Assembly: GCA_947503785.1 (NCBI GenBank)
Contig: CANNFB010000001.1
Location: 366,415-430,414 of the forward strand
Length of the DNA: 64,000 nt
Source: an uncultured Campylobacterales bacterium
Lineage (GTDB): Bacteria > Campylobacterota > Campylobacteria > Campylobacterales > Arcobacteraceae
Reading direction: 5' to 3'
Shown: piece after piece, positions 53,117 through 61,565 of the stretch
Position numbering within the stretch: position 1 is the stretch's first letter
How the letters are laid out: every line of letters starts with the position of its first letter
Translations under genes and position numbers: made by a program
Notes under the pieces: generated by a model
The model's input: only the letters and a program-made list of their open reading frames with translations
What the model was told of the DNA's origin: nothing
Databases searched by the model: none

Positions 53117-53179
53117 TTGTTAATCACTTTTTGGATTTATTTAATATTATATCAAATAAGCTTTGAAAAAAGAAAAGAA

Positions 53180-53205
53180 ACTAGCTAGAATCAAATTCTA
53201 ACTAG
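53180..53205 (-). terminator. terminator of the uracil permease gene
   Basis: ACTAGCTAGAAT and ATTCTAACTAGT pair around CAA with one mismatch, 10 bp after the stop; TTTC and further T-rich sequence follow on the minus strand. Confidence 0.65.
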
Positions 53206-53214
53206 TCTGTAAAA

Positions 53215-54459
53215 CTACTGTTTTTCTACAGCAGCTTGGGGTAATACTAGATTTAATAAAATTCCAACAATTGCACCAAGTCCAATTCCTGAAAATGGTA
53301 CGCCACCAAAGTTAAATGTCATACCACCAATTGAAAATACTAAAATCATAGAAACAATTATCATATTTCTAGGACAAGTAAAATCAGTTTTTTCTCTAAT
53401 TAATGTAGAGATACCTAACGTTGCAATAATTCCAAATAATAACAACATAATACCACCCATAACAGGAGTAGGAATTGTAGATAAAACTCCACCAATTTTT
53501 CCAACAAAAGCTAATGCAATAGCAAAAATCGCAGCCCAAGTCATAATTGCAGGATTATATGCTTTTGTAATAGTAACAGCACCAGTAACTTCAGAATAAG
53601 TAGTATTAGGAGGTCCACCAAATAATGCAGCAACAGAAGTAGCAAGTCCATCACCTAATAATGTATTTTTTAATCCTGGCTTTTTTAAATAGTCTTCTTT
53701 TGTAACATTTGAAATCGCTAGCATATCACCAATATGCTCAATAGCAGGAGCAATAGCAATTGGCAAAATAAAAATAATTGCTTGCCAATTAAACTCAGGA
53801 GCTGTAAAGTTAGGTATTGCAAACCAAGCAGCATTTGAAACTACCGAAAAATCGACAACTCCATACATTAGTGCAACAATATAACCAATTATAATACCAG
53901 CTAAAATAGGAATTAGTTTAAACATACCTTTTCCTAAAAGGGAAAAGAATACAGTTACAAATAAAGCAATCATAGAAATAACAATTGCAGATTCAAAAGG
54001 TACTAAAACAGCAGCACCATCTCCAGTTTTTCCCATTGCAAGATTAACGGCAACAGGTGAAAGAATTAAACCAATTGACATAATCACAGGTCCAACAACA
54101 ATTGCAGGTAATAACTTATGGATAAAGCCATCACCTTTAAGTCTAATTAACATACTTAATACTACATATAACAAACCAGCAGCTACAAGTCCTGACATAG
54201 TAGCAGCTATTCCCCAAGTAGCAACTCCATAAGAAATAGGAGCAATAAATGCAAAAGAAGAGGCTAAAAAGATTGGAGGAATAGCACCTCTATTTACAAA
54301 CTGAAAAACTAAAGTTCCAAGACCTGCTGTAAATAGCGCAACACTCGGATCTAGTCCTGTTAAAATTGGAACAAGCACAAGTGCACCAAAAGCTACAAAT
54401 AAAAATTGCAGTCCTAAAATAGAGTCTTTACCTCTAAAATTGTAATCTGTGGGTTTCAT
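53215..54459 (-). CDS. uraA: uracil/xanthine permease (UraA-type)
   Basis: A 414-residue NCS2 transporter with about 14 helices, which brings uracil in with protons. Motifs include the QFVNRGAIPPIFLASSFAF region, AIEHIGDMLAIS and FGGPPNTTYSEVTGAVTITK. It diverges from upp with 154 bp between, so uptake and salvage of uracil are neighbours. Confidence 0.92.
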   Translation of the reverse strand: MKPTDYNFRGKDSILGLQFLFVAFGALVLVPILTGLDPSVALFTAGLGTLVFQFVNRGAIPPIFLASSFAFIAPISYGVATWGIAATMSGLVAAGLLYVVLSMLIRLKGDGFIHKLLPAIVVGPVIMSIGLILSPVAVNLAMGKTGDGAAVLVPFESAIVISMIALFVTVFFSLLGKGMFKLIPILAGIIIGYIVALMYGVVDFSVVSNAAWFAIPNFTAPEFNWQAIIFILPIAIAPAIEHIGDMLAISNVTKEDYLKKPGLKNTLLGDGLATSVAALFGGPPNTTYSEVTGAVTITKAYNPAIMTWAAIFAIALAFVGKIGGVLSTIPTPVMGGIMLLLFGIIATLGISTLIREKTDFTCPRNMIIVSMILVFSIGGMTFNFGGVPFSGIGLGAIVGILLNLVLPQAAVEKQ

Positions 54460-54613
54460 ATTACCTCTTGTATTTTAAATTTTTTAATCATATCCAAATA
54501 TCAGTTAATTAAAATTAAATTAATATGCAATTTATAAGTAACTTTTTAGTAATATATAAGGTTTAGAACTTAAAATAATTTTTAGACTTATAAACCAATA
54601 ATTAGGAATCACT

Positions 54614-55234
54614 ATGTATAAAGAAAGCACAAATGTAGTTGTTAAACATCTTGTAAATAGATTAAGAGATGTAAGAACGACATCAAATGAGTTTAGGTTA
54701 ACAATTGAAGAGATATCAAGAATAGTTGCATCAGAAGCATTAAATGACTTTGAAACAGTAAGCCAAAATATTAACACATGGCAAGGGCCATTAGATGTAC
54801 AAATGATAGAAGTACAAAAACTAGTACTTGTTCCAATTTTAAGAGCAGGAGAGCCTATGCTTACAGGTATTTTAAAAACTCTACCTTATGCAAAAAGTGG
54901 CTTTCTAGCTATGAAAAGAGATGAAGAGACATCATTAAGTAAACTGTTTTATGAAAATATTCCTAACTTAGAAGGAAGAACTGTTTTATTACTAGATCCA
55001 ATGATTGCAACTGGTGGTTCATTAATAGATGGAATAGAATACTTAAAAAGTAAAAACCCGAAAAGAATTATTTGTCTAAATGTACTAGGTTCTCCTTGCG
55101 GAGTAGAAAAAGTACAAGAATCACATCCTGATGTTGATATTTATATTGCACAAATTGATGAAAGATTAGATGAGAACAATTATATAAGACCAGGTCTAGG
55201 TGATGCTGGAGATAGAGCTTTTAATACTAACTAA
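54614..55234 (+). CDS. upp: uracil phosphoribosyltransferase
   Basis: A 206-residue enzyme that makes UMP from uracil and PRPP. The PRPP loop is LLDPMIATGGS and the uracil-binding C terminus is YIRPGLGDAGDRAFNTN. It is divergent from the uracil permease. ATTAGGAATCACT precedes the ATG. Confidence 0.96.
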   Translation: MYKESTNVVVKHLVNRLRDVRTTSNEFRLTIEEISRIVASEALNDFETVSQNINTWQGPLDVQMIEVQKLVLVPILRAGEPMLTGILKTLPYAKSGFLAMKRDEETSLSKLFYENIPNLEGRTVLLLDPMIATGGSLIDGIEYLKSKNPKRIICLNVLGSPCGVEKVQESHPDVDIYIAQIDERLDENNYIRPGLGDAGDRAFNTN

Positions 55235-55250
55235 GAAAGTTAGATAAGCC

Positions 55251-56015
55251 CTATATAAAATCAAAAGGATTTGAGTATTTATACTTAAATCCTAGATTCT
55301 CTATTTTACTTCCATCTATAATTCTATTTTTTAAACCCTTTTCATCTTTAAATATAGATTTTTCAAAGCCATATTTTTTTGAATTAAATAAATATATTTC
55401 TTCTTTTGTAAGATGTTCTTTAACGCATAGATTAAAAATTCCATTTATATTATTTTTTATTGCAAAAAGTGTTGCGTTTATTACATCATCTCTATGTACA
55501 TAGTTTACTTTTACATCTTTATCATTAACTATTTTAGCACTTGATCGTTTTCCTGCAATTCTATTATATCCCATAAGACCAGAACATCTAAAAATCAAGT
55601 CTGTCCTATTTTTTATAAGAACTTCTGCATCATAAACTTTTGGTGATTTAGAATTCTTTAGAACAAACTCTTCATTAAACAGCAAATCTAAATCAGAGTA
55701 AATAGAAGTAGAGCTAATAAATATGATTTTTTCAATATTTTTTATTTTTATATGTGAATAAATTTCATTTAAAAAACCTGTATAATCTTCAAATTTAGAA
55801 GGTGGAAAATTTATAAAGAGATAATCAGTTTCTAATAAGTCGTTTAAAGAATCAAGATTTTCTTCATTTAATAAAAAAGGAGATAAATTTTCTTTTTTTA
55901 ATTTTTCTCTATACTTTTCATCTCTTATTGAAACTTTTATTTTATATTTATCTTTTAATTCACAAGCTAAGGCATACCCCAACCAACCTGTTCCTAAAAT
56001 GCTAAATGTTTTCAT
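55251..56015 (-). CDS. NAD(P)-dependent epimerase/dehydratase-like (YeeZ-type) protein
   Basis: A 254-residue extended-SDR-like protein. It begins with a Rossmann motif GTGWLGYAL, and has INFPPSKFEDY, ISSTSIYSD and NYVHRDDVINA. The family (YeeZ/nucleoside-diphosphate-sugar epimerase-like) has no agreed substrate. It overlaps the channel gene by 4 bp. The convergent upp gene ends 16 bp away, with a small CTAACT/AGTTAG hairpin between. Confidence 0.78.
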   Translation of the reverse strand: MKTFSILGTGWLGYALACELKDKYKIKVSIRDEKYREKLKKENLSPFLLNEENLDSLNDLLETDYLFINFPPSKFEDYTGFLNEIYSHIKIKNIEKIIFISSTSIYSDLDLLFNEEFVLKNSKSPKVYDAEVLIKNRTDLIFRCSGLMGYNRIAGKRSSAKIVNDKDVKVNYVHRDDVINATLFAIKNNINGIFNLCVKEHLTKEEIYLFNSKKYGFEKSIFKDEKGLKNRIIDGSKIENLGFKYKYSNPFDFI

Positions 56016-56815
56016 TTATCTTTTTCCTTTAGCTCTTTAACTTCTTTTCTTAAAAGTTTTATCTCTTCAAGTAAAATATCAAGTTTTAAACTATCTGCAT
56101 GAATCTCTTCTTTCATCTCAGCTTCTTGAAGTTTTTGCATTTCACCAATAATAACAGCAATAAAAAGATTGAAAAATACAAAAGCAGCAATAATTACAAA
56201 AGAAACAAAATAAACCCATGCCCAAGGATATACTTCCATCGCCTCATACATTACATCTGTCCAGTCTTCAAATGTAAGAACTCTAAATAAAGTTAGCATT
56301 GATATCAAGAAGTCTTTCCATAATCCAGAAGGTAAATCAACAAAGAAGAAACTTCCTATAATTGCATAAATATAAAAGATTATAAACATTAAAATTACAA
56401 TATCAATTATTGAAGGAATTGCTTTTATTAGCATATCAATAATTGCTTTTAACTCAGGACGTGAAGTAAATAGTCTTAGTATTCTAAATACTCTCATAAG
56501 TCTAGCGATTGCTGCAAAACTTGAAGACTCTAAAGGTAAAAGTGTAATTACAACAATAATAAAATCAAAAATATTCCAGCCTGATTTAAAAAAGTTTTTA
56601 ATACTCTTTTCTGCAACCATTTTAATAGCTAATTCAAATACAAAATATATTGTTACAAAATAATCTGCAAATTTTAAAAATAAACTATAATTTGTCTCAA
56701 CTTCATCTAAAGTTTTAAATCCAAGAATACAAGCATATCCAATAATAATAAAGGTAGTTAAATTAGAAAACCATCTAGAATCTCTTATTTCTTCAATCTT
56801 AGCCATTACTGTCAT
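56012..56815 (-). CDS. single-repeat voltage-gated cation channel with acidic TFEDWTD filter
   Basis: A 267-residue six-helix channel of the bacterial Nav family that would assemble as a tetramer; NavAb of Arcobacter butzleri has the same length. S4 carries R105, R108, R111 and R114 at three-residue spacing (RLMRVFRILRLF). The filter is T181-F-E183-D184-W-T-D187, compared with TLESWSM in NavAb: two additional aspartates flank the conserved glutamate. The C terminus is a coiled coil (LLEEIKLLRKEVKELK) that would hold the tetramer. The extra charge suggests calcium permeability. AAAGGA lies 8 bp upstream. Confidence 0.9.
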   Translation of the reverse strand: MTVMAKIEEIRDSRWFSNLTTFIIIGYACILGFKTLDEVETNYSLFLKFADYFVTIYFVFELAIKMVAEKSIKNFFKSGWNIFDFIIVVITLLPLESSSFAAIARLMRVFRILRLFTSRPELKAIIDMLIKAIPSIIDIVILMFIIFYIYAIIGSFFFVDLPSGLWKDFLISMLTLFRVLTFEDWTDVMYEAMEVYPWAWVYFVSFVIIAAFVFFNLFIAVIIGEMQKLQEAEMKEEIHADSLKLDILLEEIKLLRKEVKELKEKDK

Positions 56816-56819
56816 ATAA

Positions 56820-57206
56820 TCAATCCTTTAAAATTGCATATGTTGTCATTAACCATGCAATAATTAATAAACTTCCTCCAATAGGAGTAACTGCACCTAA
56901 GATTGGTAAAGACAAAATAGCCAAAGAGTATAATGAAAACGAGAAAATCATCATTCCAATAAATATAAGCCATGCACTTCTAAGAATTTTTTTTGAGTTT
57001 GGATAGAAGTTAATTAACAAAGCAACAATAAAAAGACCAAGAGTATTGTAAAAGTGGTATTCAACTCCAGTATTGTATATTTTCATCATCGAATCTGTAA
57101 GAATTGATTTTAATCCATGTGCGCCAAAGGCACCAAGAGCAATAGCAAGAGCCATCATAAATGAAGCGATTGCTAAGAATTTTTTACTATTTTTATTAAG
57201 TGTCAT
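56820..57206 (-). CDS. DUF423-family small membrane protein
   Basis: A 128-residue protein with four helices. The family hallmark GAFGAHGLK lies near residue 26, with TGVEYHFYNTLGL and TPIGGSLLI. DUF423 (YgdD-like) proteins have no known function. It is first in the operon with the channel, 4 bp apart. Confidence 0.88.
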   Translation of the reverse strand: MTLNKNSKKFLAIASFMMALAIALGAFGAHGLKSILTDSMMKIYNTGVEYHFYNTLGLFIVALLINFYPNSKKILRSAWLIFIGMMIFSFSLYSLAILSLPILGAVTPIGGSLLIIAWLMTTYAILKD

Positions 57207-57272
57207 AATACTTCCAAATTTAATTTTTTGCGAAGTATATCAAAAAAAAGTTAATAAAAAATTTTATTTAAA

Positions 57273-57566
57273 TTAGCTAGTTTTAATTTTTTCTTTTTCT
57301 TTAATTTTTAGGCTCTTATCTTTTGAAAAGCCTGCACCTTTTTTCTCTTTTTTAACCAATTCTAAGTCATCAATTAAAATCTTATAATCCATACCTAATT
57401 TATTCATATGTGCAAAACATGCTGCTATTGAAGCAATTGTATTTGGAACTTCTTTTTTCTTCTTGTATGCTTGAATATTCTTTTCACTAACTTTTATTAA
57501 AGCAGTAAACTTAGGAATAGTAAGCTCCGCATCTAAAAGTAATTTCTTAAAATCTATAAATGTCAT
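57273..57566 (-). CDS. small helix-turn-helix-like DNA-binding protein
   Basis: A 97-residue basic protein. The N-terminal half has a Cro/XRE-like helix pattern (IDFKKLLLDAELTIPKF, ALIKVSEKNIQAYKKK), followed by a lysine-rich tail. It is a single gene and a likely transcriptional regulator; the target is unknown. It is moderately sure as a gene because it is flanked by independent promoters and keeps a coherent frame. Confidence 0.65.
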   Translation of the reverse strand: MTFIDFKKLLLDAELTIPKFTALIKVSEKNIQAYKKKKEVPNTIASIAACFAHMNKLGMDYKILIDDLELVKKEKKGAGFSKDKSLKIKEKEKIKTS

Positions 57567-57662
57567 TTAATAGTCCAAATAATTTTTATTAATTATACAA
57601 AGTAGTATGTAAAAGTAAGGTAAAAGTAGAGGTTATATATATAAAAGTAATATTTTATATAC

Positions 57663-57689
57663 TTTTAGAACCCAAGATGGGTTCTAAAA
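57663..57689 (-). terminator. terminator of the purine-salvage operon
   Basis: TTTTAGAACCC-AAGAT-GGGTTCTAAAA, a perfect 11-bp stem 6 bp after the phosphoribosyltransferase stop. Confidence 0.8.
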
Positions 57690-57694
57690 TATTT

Positions 57695-58147
57695 TTATTT
57701 TACGTCAATTTCCCAGAAGAAATCAATCCATTGTGTAGCTTCTCTCACAGTATAATCAGGTTGTAATACTGCAGTTTTTTTATAAAATAAAGTTGCTAAT
57801 TTAAACTCAACATTTGGAAATTTTTCTTTTAATATTTTTAAAATTTCTTCCATTGTTTCACCTGAATCAACAATATCATCAATAATTAAAACTCTTTTCG
57901 CATGAGAAACATCTGGAATATTAAATACATTAAATGTATCTAATTTTAACTCACCTTCATAATGAACAGAGTTTAAAGTATATAAATTTCTCATGTCCAT
58001 TGCTTGTGCCATTAAATGAGCTAATGTTAAACCACCTCTTGCCACTGCTAATAAAACATCTGGCTCATAATCTCTACAGCTATTTACAAGCTTTTGAGTG
58101 TCTTCTTTAAATAAATCGTAACTATAATATAATTTTTCCAAAATCAT
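57695..58147 (-). CDS. purine (xanthine/guanine-type) phosphoribosyltransferase
   Basis: A 150-residue type I phosphoribosyltransferase. The PRPP loop VLIIDDIVDSGETM (about 86-99) and the hydrophobic AVARGGLTLAHLMAQ segment fit the Gpt/XPRT-like group. It lies 3 bp after the purine permease stop, so it would trap imported purine as nucleotide. The exact base preference cannot be read from the sequence. Confidence 0.85.
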   Translation of the reverse strand: MILEKLYYSYDLFKEDTQKLVNSCRDYEPDVLLAVARGGLTLAHLMAQAMDMRNLYTLNSVHYEGELKLDTFNVFNIPDVSHAKRVLIIDDIVDSGETMEEILKILKEKFPNVEFKLATLFYKKTAVLQPDYTVREATQWIDFFWEIDVK

Positions 58148-58150
58148 TCC

Positions 58151-59443
58151 TTATAAAATAAATGCTAATGCACTAATAAATGTTATTACTAAAATTCCTA
58201 AATTTAAATCTTTAAATTCTCTTTTAGCTAATTTAATAATTGTATATACTAAGAACCCAGCTGCTATTCCATTTGTAATAGAGAAAGTTAAAGGCATTAA
58301 AATTACAACTAAAAATGCTCCAGCACTTGTTGCTAAATCAGAATCTTCAAAGTTAATTTTTCCAAGTTCTGTAAACATTAAAACACCAACTACAACTAAT
58401 ACAGGATAAATTGCATTTGCAGGAATAGATTTAAATAAAGGAAGCATAAATAAAGTAGTTACAAAAAACATTGCTGTAAATACAGCGGTTAAACCTGTAC
58501 GTCCACCCTCTTCAACGCCAGAAGCACTTTCAATAAATGCAGTCGTAGTTGAAACTCCAATTAAAGCACCAGCAGTTGTTGCAATTGCATCTGCTTCTAA
58601 AGTTTTTTGTAATGATTTATCATTTTTATTATTCTCTTGAAATAACTTAGCACGTGTTCCAACACCTGTTAATGTACCTAATGTATCAAACATGTCAGTA
58701 ATTAAGAATGTAATAATCACAGGTAATAAAGATAAACTAATGGCACTTAAAATATCAAGTTTCATAAAAATAGGTGATATAGAAGCAGGCATAGAAATAA
58801 TTTCTTCAGGAAGTTTTCCTAAACCCAAAACCCATGCAACTATAGATGTAATTGCAATTGAAAGAATAAATGCGCCTTTTATTTTATACGCATAAAAAGA
58901 AAATGCTAAAATTAAACCTAATACTCCAAGTAATACATTTGAATTAGAAAAATCTCCTAATGTAACTAATGTAGCTTCACTTCCAGTAATCATACCCATT
59001 TGCTTCAAACCAATGAAAGCAATAAACGAACCAATACCTGCACTAATTGCACGTCTTAAACTCATTGGAATTGAGGTCATAATCCATACTCTAAAATTTG
59101 TTAAGGATAAGATTACAAATAAAATACCAGATAAGAAAACAATTCCTAAAGCAGTTTCCCAAGGTATTTTCATACCTAAAACTAAACCATAAGAAAAATA
59201 TGCATTAAGCCCCATACCAACACTCATAGCAATTGGTGTATTAGACCAAAGACCTGAAAAAAGTGTTGCTAAGATAGTTATTATTGCAGTTGCTGTAACA
59301 ACTGCATCCATTGGAAGTCCGGCATCTGCTAAGATGAAACCATTTACAGGAACAATATACATCATTGTTAAAAATGTTGTAAAACCAGCAGAAAGTTCTG
59401 TTTTTACAGTTGTATTATGCTCTTTTAGTTTAAAAAAGTTCAC
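58151..59443 (-). CDS. AzgA-type guanine/hypoxanthine permease
   Basis: A 430-residue NCS2-superfamily transporter. AzgA-subfamily motifs are TEL-SAGFTTFLTMMYI, VGMGLNAYFSY, ITDMFDTLGTLTGVG and IGVSTTTAFIESASGVEEGGRTG (segment shortened), with about 12-14 helices. It is first of a two-gene purine salvage operon with the phosphoribosyltransferase. Confidence 0.92.
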   Translation of the reverse strand: MNFFKLKEHNTTVKTELSAGFTTFLTMMYIVPVNGFILADAGLPMDAVVTATAIITILATLFSGLWSNTPIAMSVGMGLNAYFSYGLVLGMKIPWETALGIVFLSGILFVILSLTNFRVWIMTSIPMSLRRAISAGIGSFIAFIGLKQMGMITGSEATLVTLGDFSNSNVLLGVLGLILAFSFYAYKIKGAFILSIAITSIVAWVLGLGKLPEEIISMPASISPIFMKLDILSAISLSLLPVIITFLITDMFDTLGTLTGVGTRAKLFQENNKNDKSLQKTLEADAIATTAGALIGVSTTTAFIESASGVEEGGRTGLTAVFTAMFFVTTLFMLPLFKSIPANAIYPVLVVVGVLMFTELGKINFEDSDLATSAGAFLVVILMPLTFSITNGIAAGFLVYTIIKLAKREFKDLNLGILVITFISALAFIL

Positions 59444-59578
59444 AATTTATCCTTATTTTAAAATCAAGCACAGAGTATACATAAACTTAAGTAAATATTA
59501 ATATAAATAAAGCTTATTTTCAATCTATTTTGAAACATTCTGAAACTTTAATGAATAAATAAGATTTATTCTTTTTTA

Positions 59579-59617
59579 TTGATAGGAATCAATGCATTTT
59601 ATACTAGAAAATATTAT
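59579..59617 (+). promoter_or_regulatory. FNR/CRP-type box and -10 upstream of the DUF2249 operon
   Basis: TTGAT-AGGA-ATCAA at 59579-59592 is a perfect FNR-type inverted repeat. TATTAT at 59612-59617 is a suitable -10 that would put the box near -41.5, the class II activator position. The next gene starts at 59649 after TTAGGAGTT. Control by oxygen or nitric oxide is inferred. Confidence 0.65.
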
Positions 59618-59648
59618 CATTCAAAATACAAAAATTTAGGAGTTACAA

Positions 59649-59993
59649 ATGCAACTATTACCAAAAGATGCACAGAAAGTTGAAATAGCAGGATCAACAG
59701 TTGATTTTTATAAATTTATACAAGATGGCACAACAAACTATTATTTTGATACATCAGAAGCTGGACCACCTGAACCAATGGTAAATGCTATGGCTGGATT
59801 ACAATTATTAGATGATAATTCAAAATTAATAATGATTAATCATAAACCACCTATGGGATTATTCCCAAAAATACAAAAAAACTATAACTATGAAATTGAA
59901 GAAATTGAAGATGGAAAACATAGTGTAACTTTTACGTTTAAAAGTGATACAAAACCACAAACAGATTTTACCCAAAATACTTGTGCGGGTTAA
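59649..59993 (+). CDS. DUF2249-family small protein
   Basis: A 114-residue soluble protein with the DUF2249 core PPEPMVNAMAGLQLLDDNSKL and INHKPPMGLFPKI, a SirA/TusA-like fold. Its C terminus ends NTCAG. Such proteins occur in operons for nitric oxide response and denitrification. It is first in a three-gene operon under an FNR-type box. Confidence 0.75.
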   Translation: MQLLPKDAQKVEIAGSTVDFYKFIQDGTTNYYFDTSEAGPPEPMVNAMAGLQLLDDNSKLIMINHKPPMGLFPKIQKNYNYEIEEIEDGKHSVTFTFKSDTKPQTDFTQNTCAG

Positions 59994-60006
59994 AAAAGAA
60001 TTTTAA

Positions 60007-61242
60007 ATGATGAATATAACTCAAGATTTTGCACCACCATTTAAACTAATTGCTCCATATTTTATTATTGGAGTAATTTTCTATGTAATTTCATCTATTT
60101 ATTCATTAAGCATAAATCCTAATGAACTAAGTATTCATAGTCATAATTTACTTTCATGGACACATATGTTTTTATTAGGTTTTGTTATGATGGTTATATT
60201 TGGGGCAATGGCACAATTAATACCTGTAACTTTAGAAGTTGGACATTTTAGTGTTGAATTTTATTACATAATATACCCATTACTTCTAGTTGGAACAATT
60301 TTAATGGCAATTGGATTTACCGTATCAAACTCGCTATTGCCATATGGTGGAATCTTAGTACTTCTTTCAATGTTTATATTCCTAGCTGAAATCTTTTTAA
60401 CTATGAAAAAAGTAAGTAATTTTTCAAATGTAGTAAAAAGTATTTTAGTATCAAACTTATTTCTTTTAATAGGTGTAATAATTGGTATTATCATGGCATT
60501 AACTTATTCAGGACAGTTAAATGCAAATATTGAAGAGTTATTAAAAGCGCATATATTTTCTGTAGTTTTAGGGTACATATTTATAACTATTATGGCGTTA
60601 TCTTTAGTGCTATTGCCTATGTTTGGACTATCACATAATTTTTCTCAAAAACCATTAAATAATGCAGTTATAATTATGACAATTGCAGTAAGTTTAGTAA
60701 TAATATCTTCATTATTTGGTATTCCTATTATTGATAAAATTGCTTATTTATTAAGTATTGTGTCTTTAATTATATACTTTTATCAAATTTATTTAATATA
60801 TAAAACAAGAGCAAGGAAGGAGAATGATATTTATGTTATCTCATTATTCTTTTCATTTAGCACTTTTTTGCTATCTATTGTATTAGGATTCTTTTATATA
60901 TTCACTAATTATGAGCCTTTATTATTTACAGCAACATGGCTATTTTTTAGTGGTTTTATTGCGTATGTAATTATTGGCCATTTATATAAAATTGTCCCTT
61001 TTTTAGTTTGGTTTGAAAGATTTTCTCCGCTTGTAGGAAAACAAAAAGTTCCAATGTTAGCAGATATGGTTCCAGTAAAAGATGCATACTACCAATTTGT
61101 ATTTGGATCAGTTGGTGTAGTAATATCGGCATTTGGATTACTATTTATGTCAGATGAAGTTTTTAAAGCTGGAGCATCATTTATTTTTGTTGCTTCAATA
61201 TTTTTATTAAAAAATTTACTATTTATGATAAGGTTTAAATAA
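60007..61242 (+). CDS. 12-helix membrane protein, NnrS/haem-copper-oxidase-like
   Basis: A 411-residue protein with about 12 hydrophobic helices and conserved histidines: HSHNLLSWTHMFLLGF (about 43-58), the LEVGH near residue 80, KAHIFSVVLGY and IIGHLYKIVPFLVWFERFSP. This pattern resembles NnrS or oxidase subunit I-like proteins of NO-response operons; a haem or copper role is possible but not shown. It overlaps the DUF59 gene by one base. Confidence 0.65.
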   Translation: MMNITQDFAPPFKLIAPYFIIGVIFYVISSIYSLSINPNELSIHSHNLLSWTHMFLLGFVMMVIFGAMAQLIPVTLEVGHFSVEFYYIIYPLLLVGTILMAIGFTVSNSLLPYGGILVLLSMFIFLAEIFLTMKKVSNFSNVVKSILVSNLFLLIGVIIGIIMALTYSGQLNANIEELLKAHIFSVVLGYIFITIMALSLVLLPMFGLSHNFSQKPLNNAVIIMTIAVSLVIISSLFGIPIIDKIAYLLSIVSLIIYFYQIYLIYKTRARKENDIYVISLFFSFSTFLLSIVLGFFYIFTNYEPLLFTATWLFFSGFIAYVIIGHLYKIVPFLVWFERFSPLVGKQKVPMLADMVPVKDAYYQFVFGSVGVVISAFGLLFMSDEVFKAGASFIFVASIFLLKNLLFMIRFK

Positions 61243-61544
61243 TGTATACAAAAGAAGAAATATTCAAAGCAGTTTCTACAGTTCTAGACCCAGAAGTAGG
61301 ATTTAATCTTGTAGAAATGGGATTAATTTATGATGCTACTTGTAATAAAGACTTAGAAGTAATTGTAACTATGACACTTTCAACAAAAGCTTGTCCTTTA
61401 CATCAAATGATTGTAAACTGGGTAGAAGAAGCAGTTTTAAGAGAATTACCAGAAGTTCAAAAAGCAGAAGCTGTAGTAGTATGGGAACCTGTATGGAATG
61501 TTACAATGGCAAATGACAATGTCAAAAAAGCATTAGCAGGCTAA
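61242..61544 (+). CDS. DUF59/MIP18-family (SufT/PaaD-like) iron-sulfur assembly protein
   Basis: A 100-residue protein with DPEVGFNLVEMGLIYD (about 17-32) and the cysteine-containing TKACPLHQMI segment, the marks of the MIP18/SufT/PaaD family that helps deliver iron-sulfur clusters. Its place behind the NnrS-like gene fits repair of clusters after nitrosative stress. It ends at a strong terminator. Confidence 0.85.
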   Translation: MYTKEEIFKAVSTVLDPEVGFNLVEMGLIYDATCNKDLEVIVTMTLSTKACPLHQMIVNWVEEAVLRELPEVQKAEAVVVWEPVWNVTMANDNVKKALAG

Positions 61545-61565
61545 AACTCATTTTTGAGTTTTAGC
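61540..61565. terminator. bidirectional terminator
   Basis: GCTAAAACTCA-TTTT-TGAGTTTTAGC, a perfect 11-bp stem between convergent stops at 61544 and 61548. Confidence 0.75.

Noticed and set aside
57273..57566. Antitoxin with a missing partner
   Set aside because: The small HTH protein has no adjacent toxin-like gene on either side, so a toxin-antitoxin call is unsupported.
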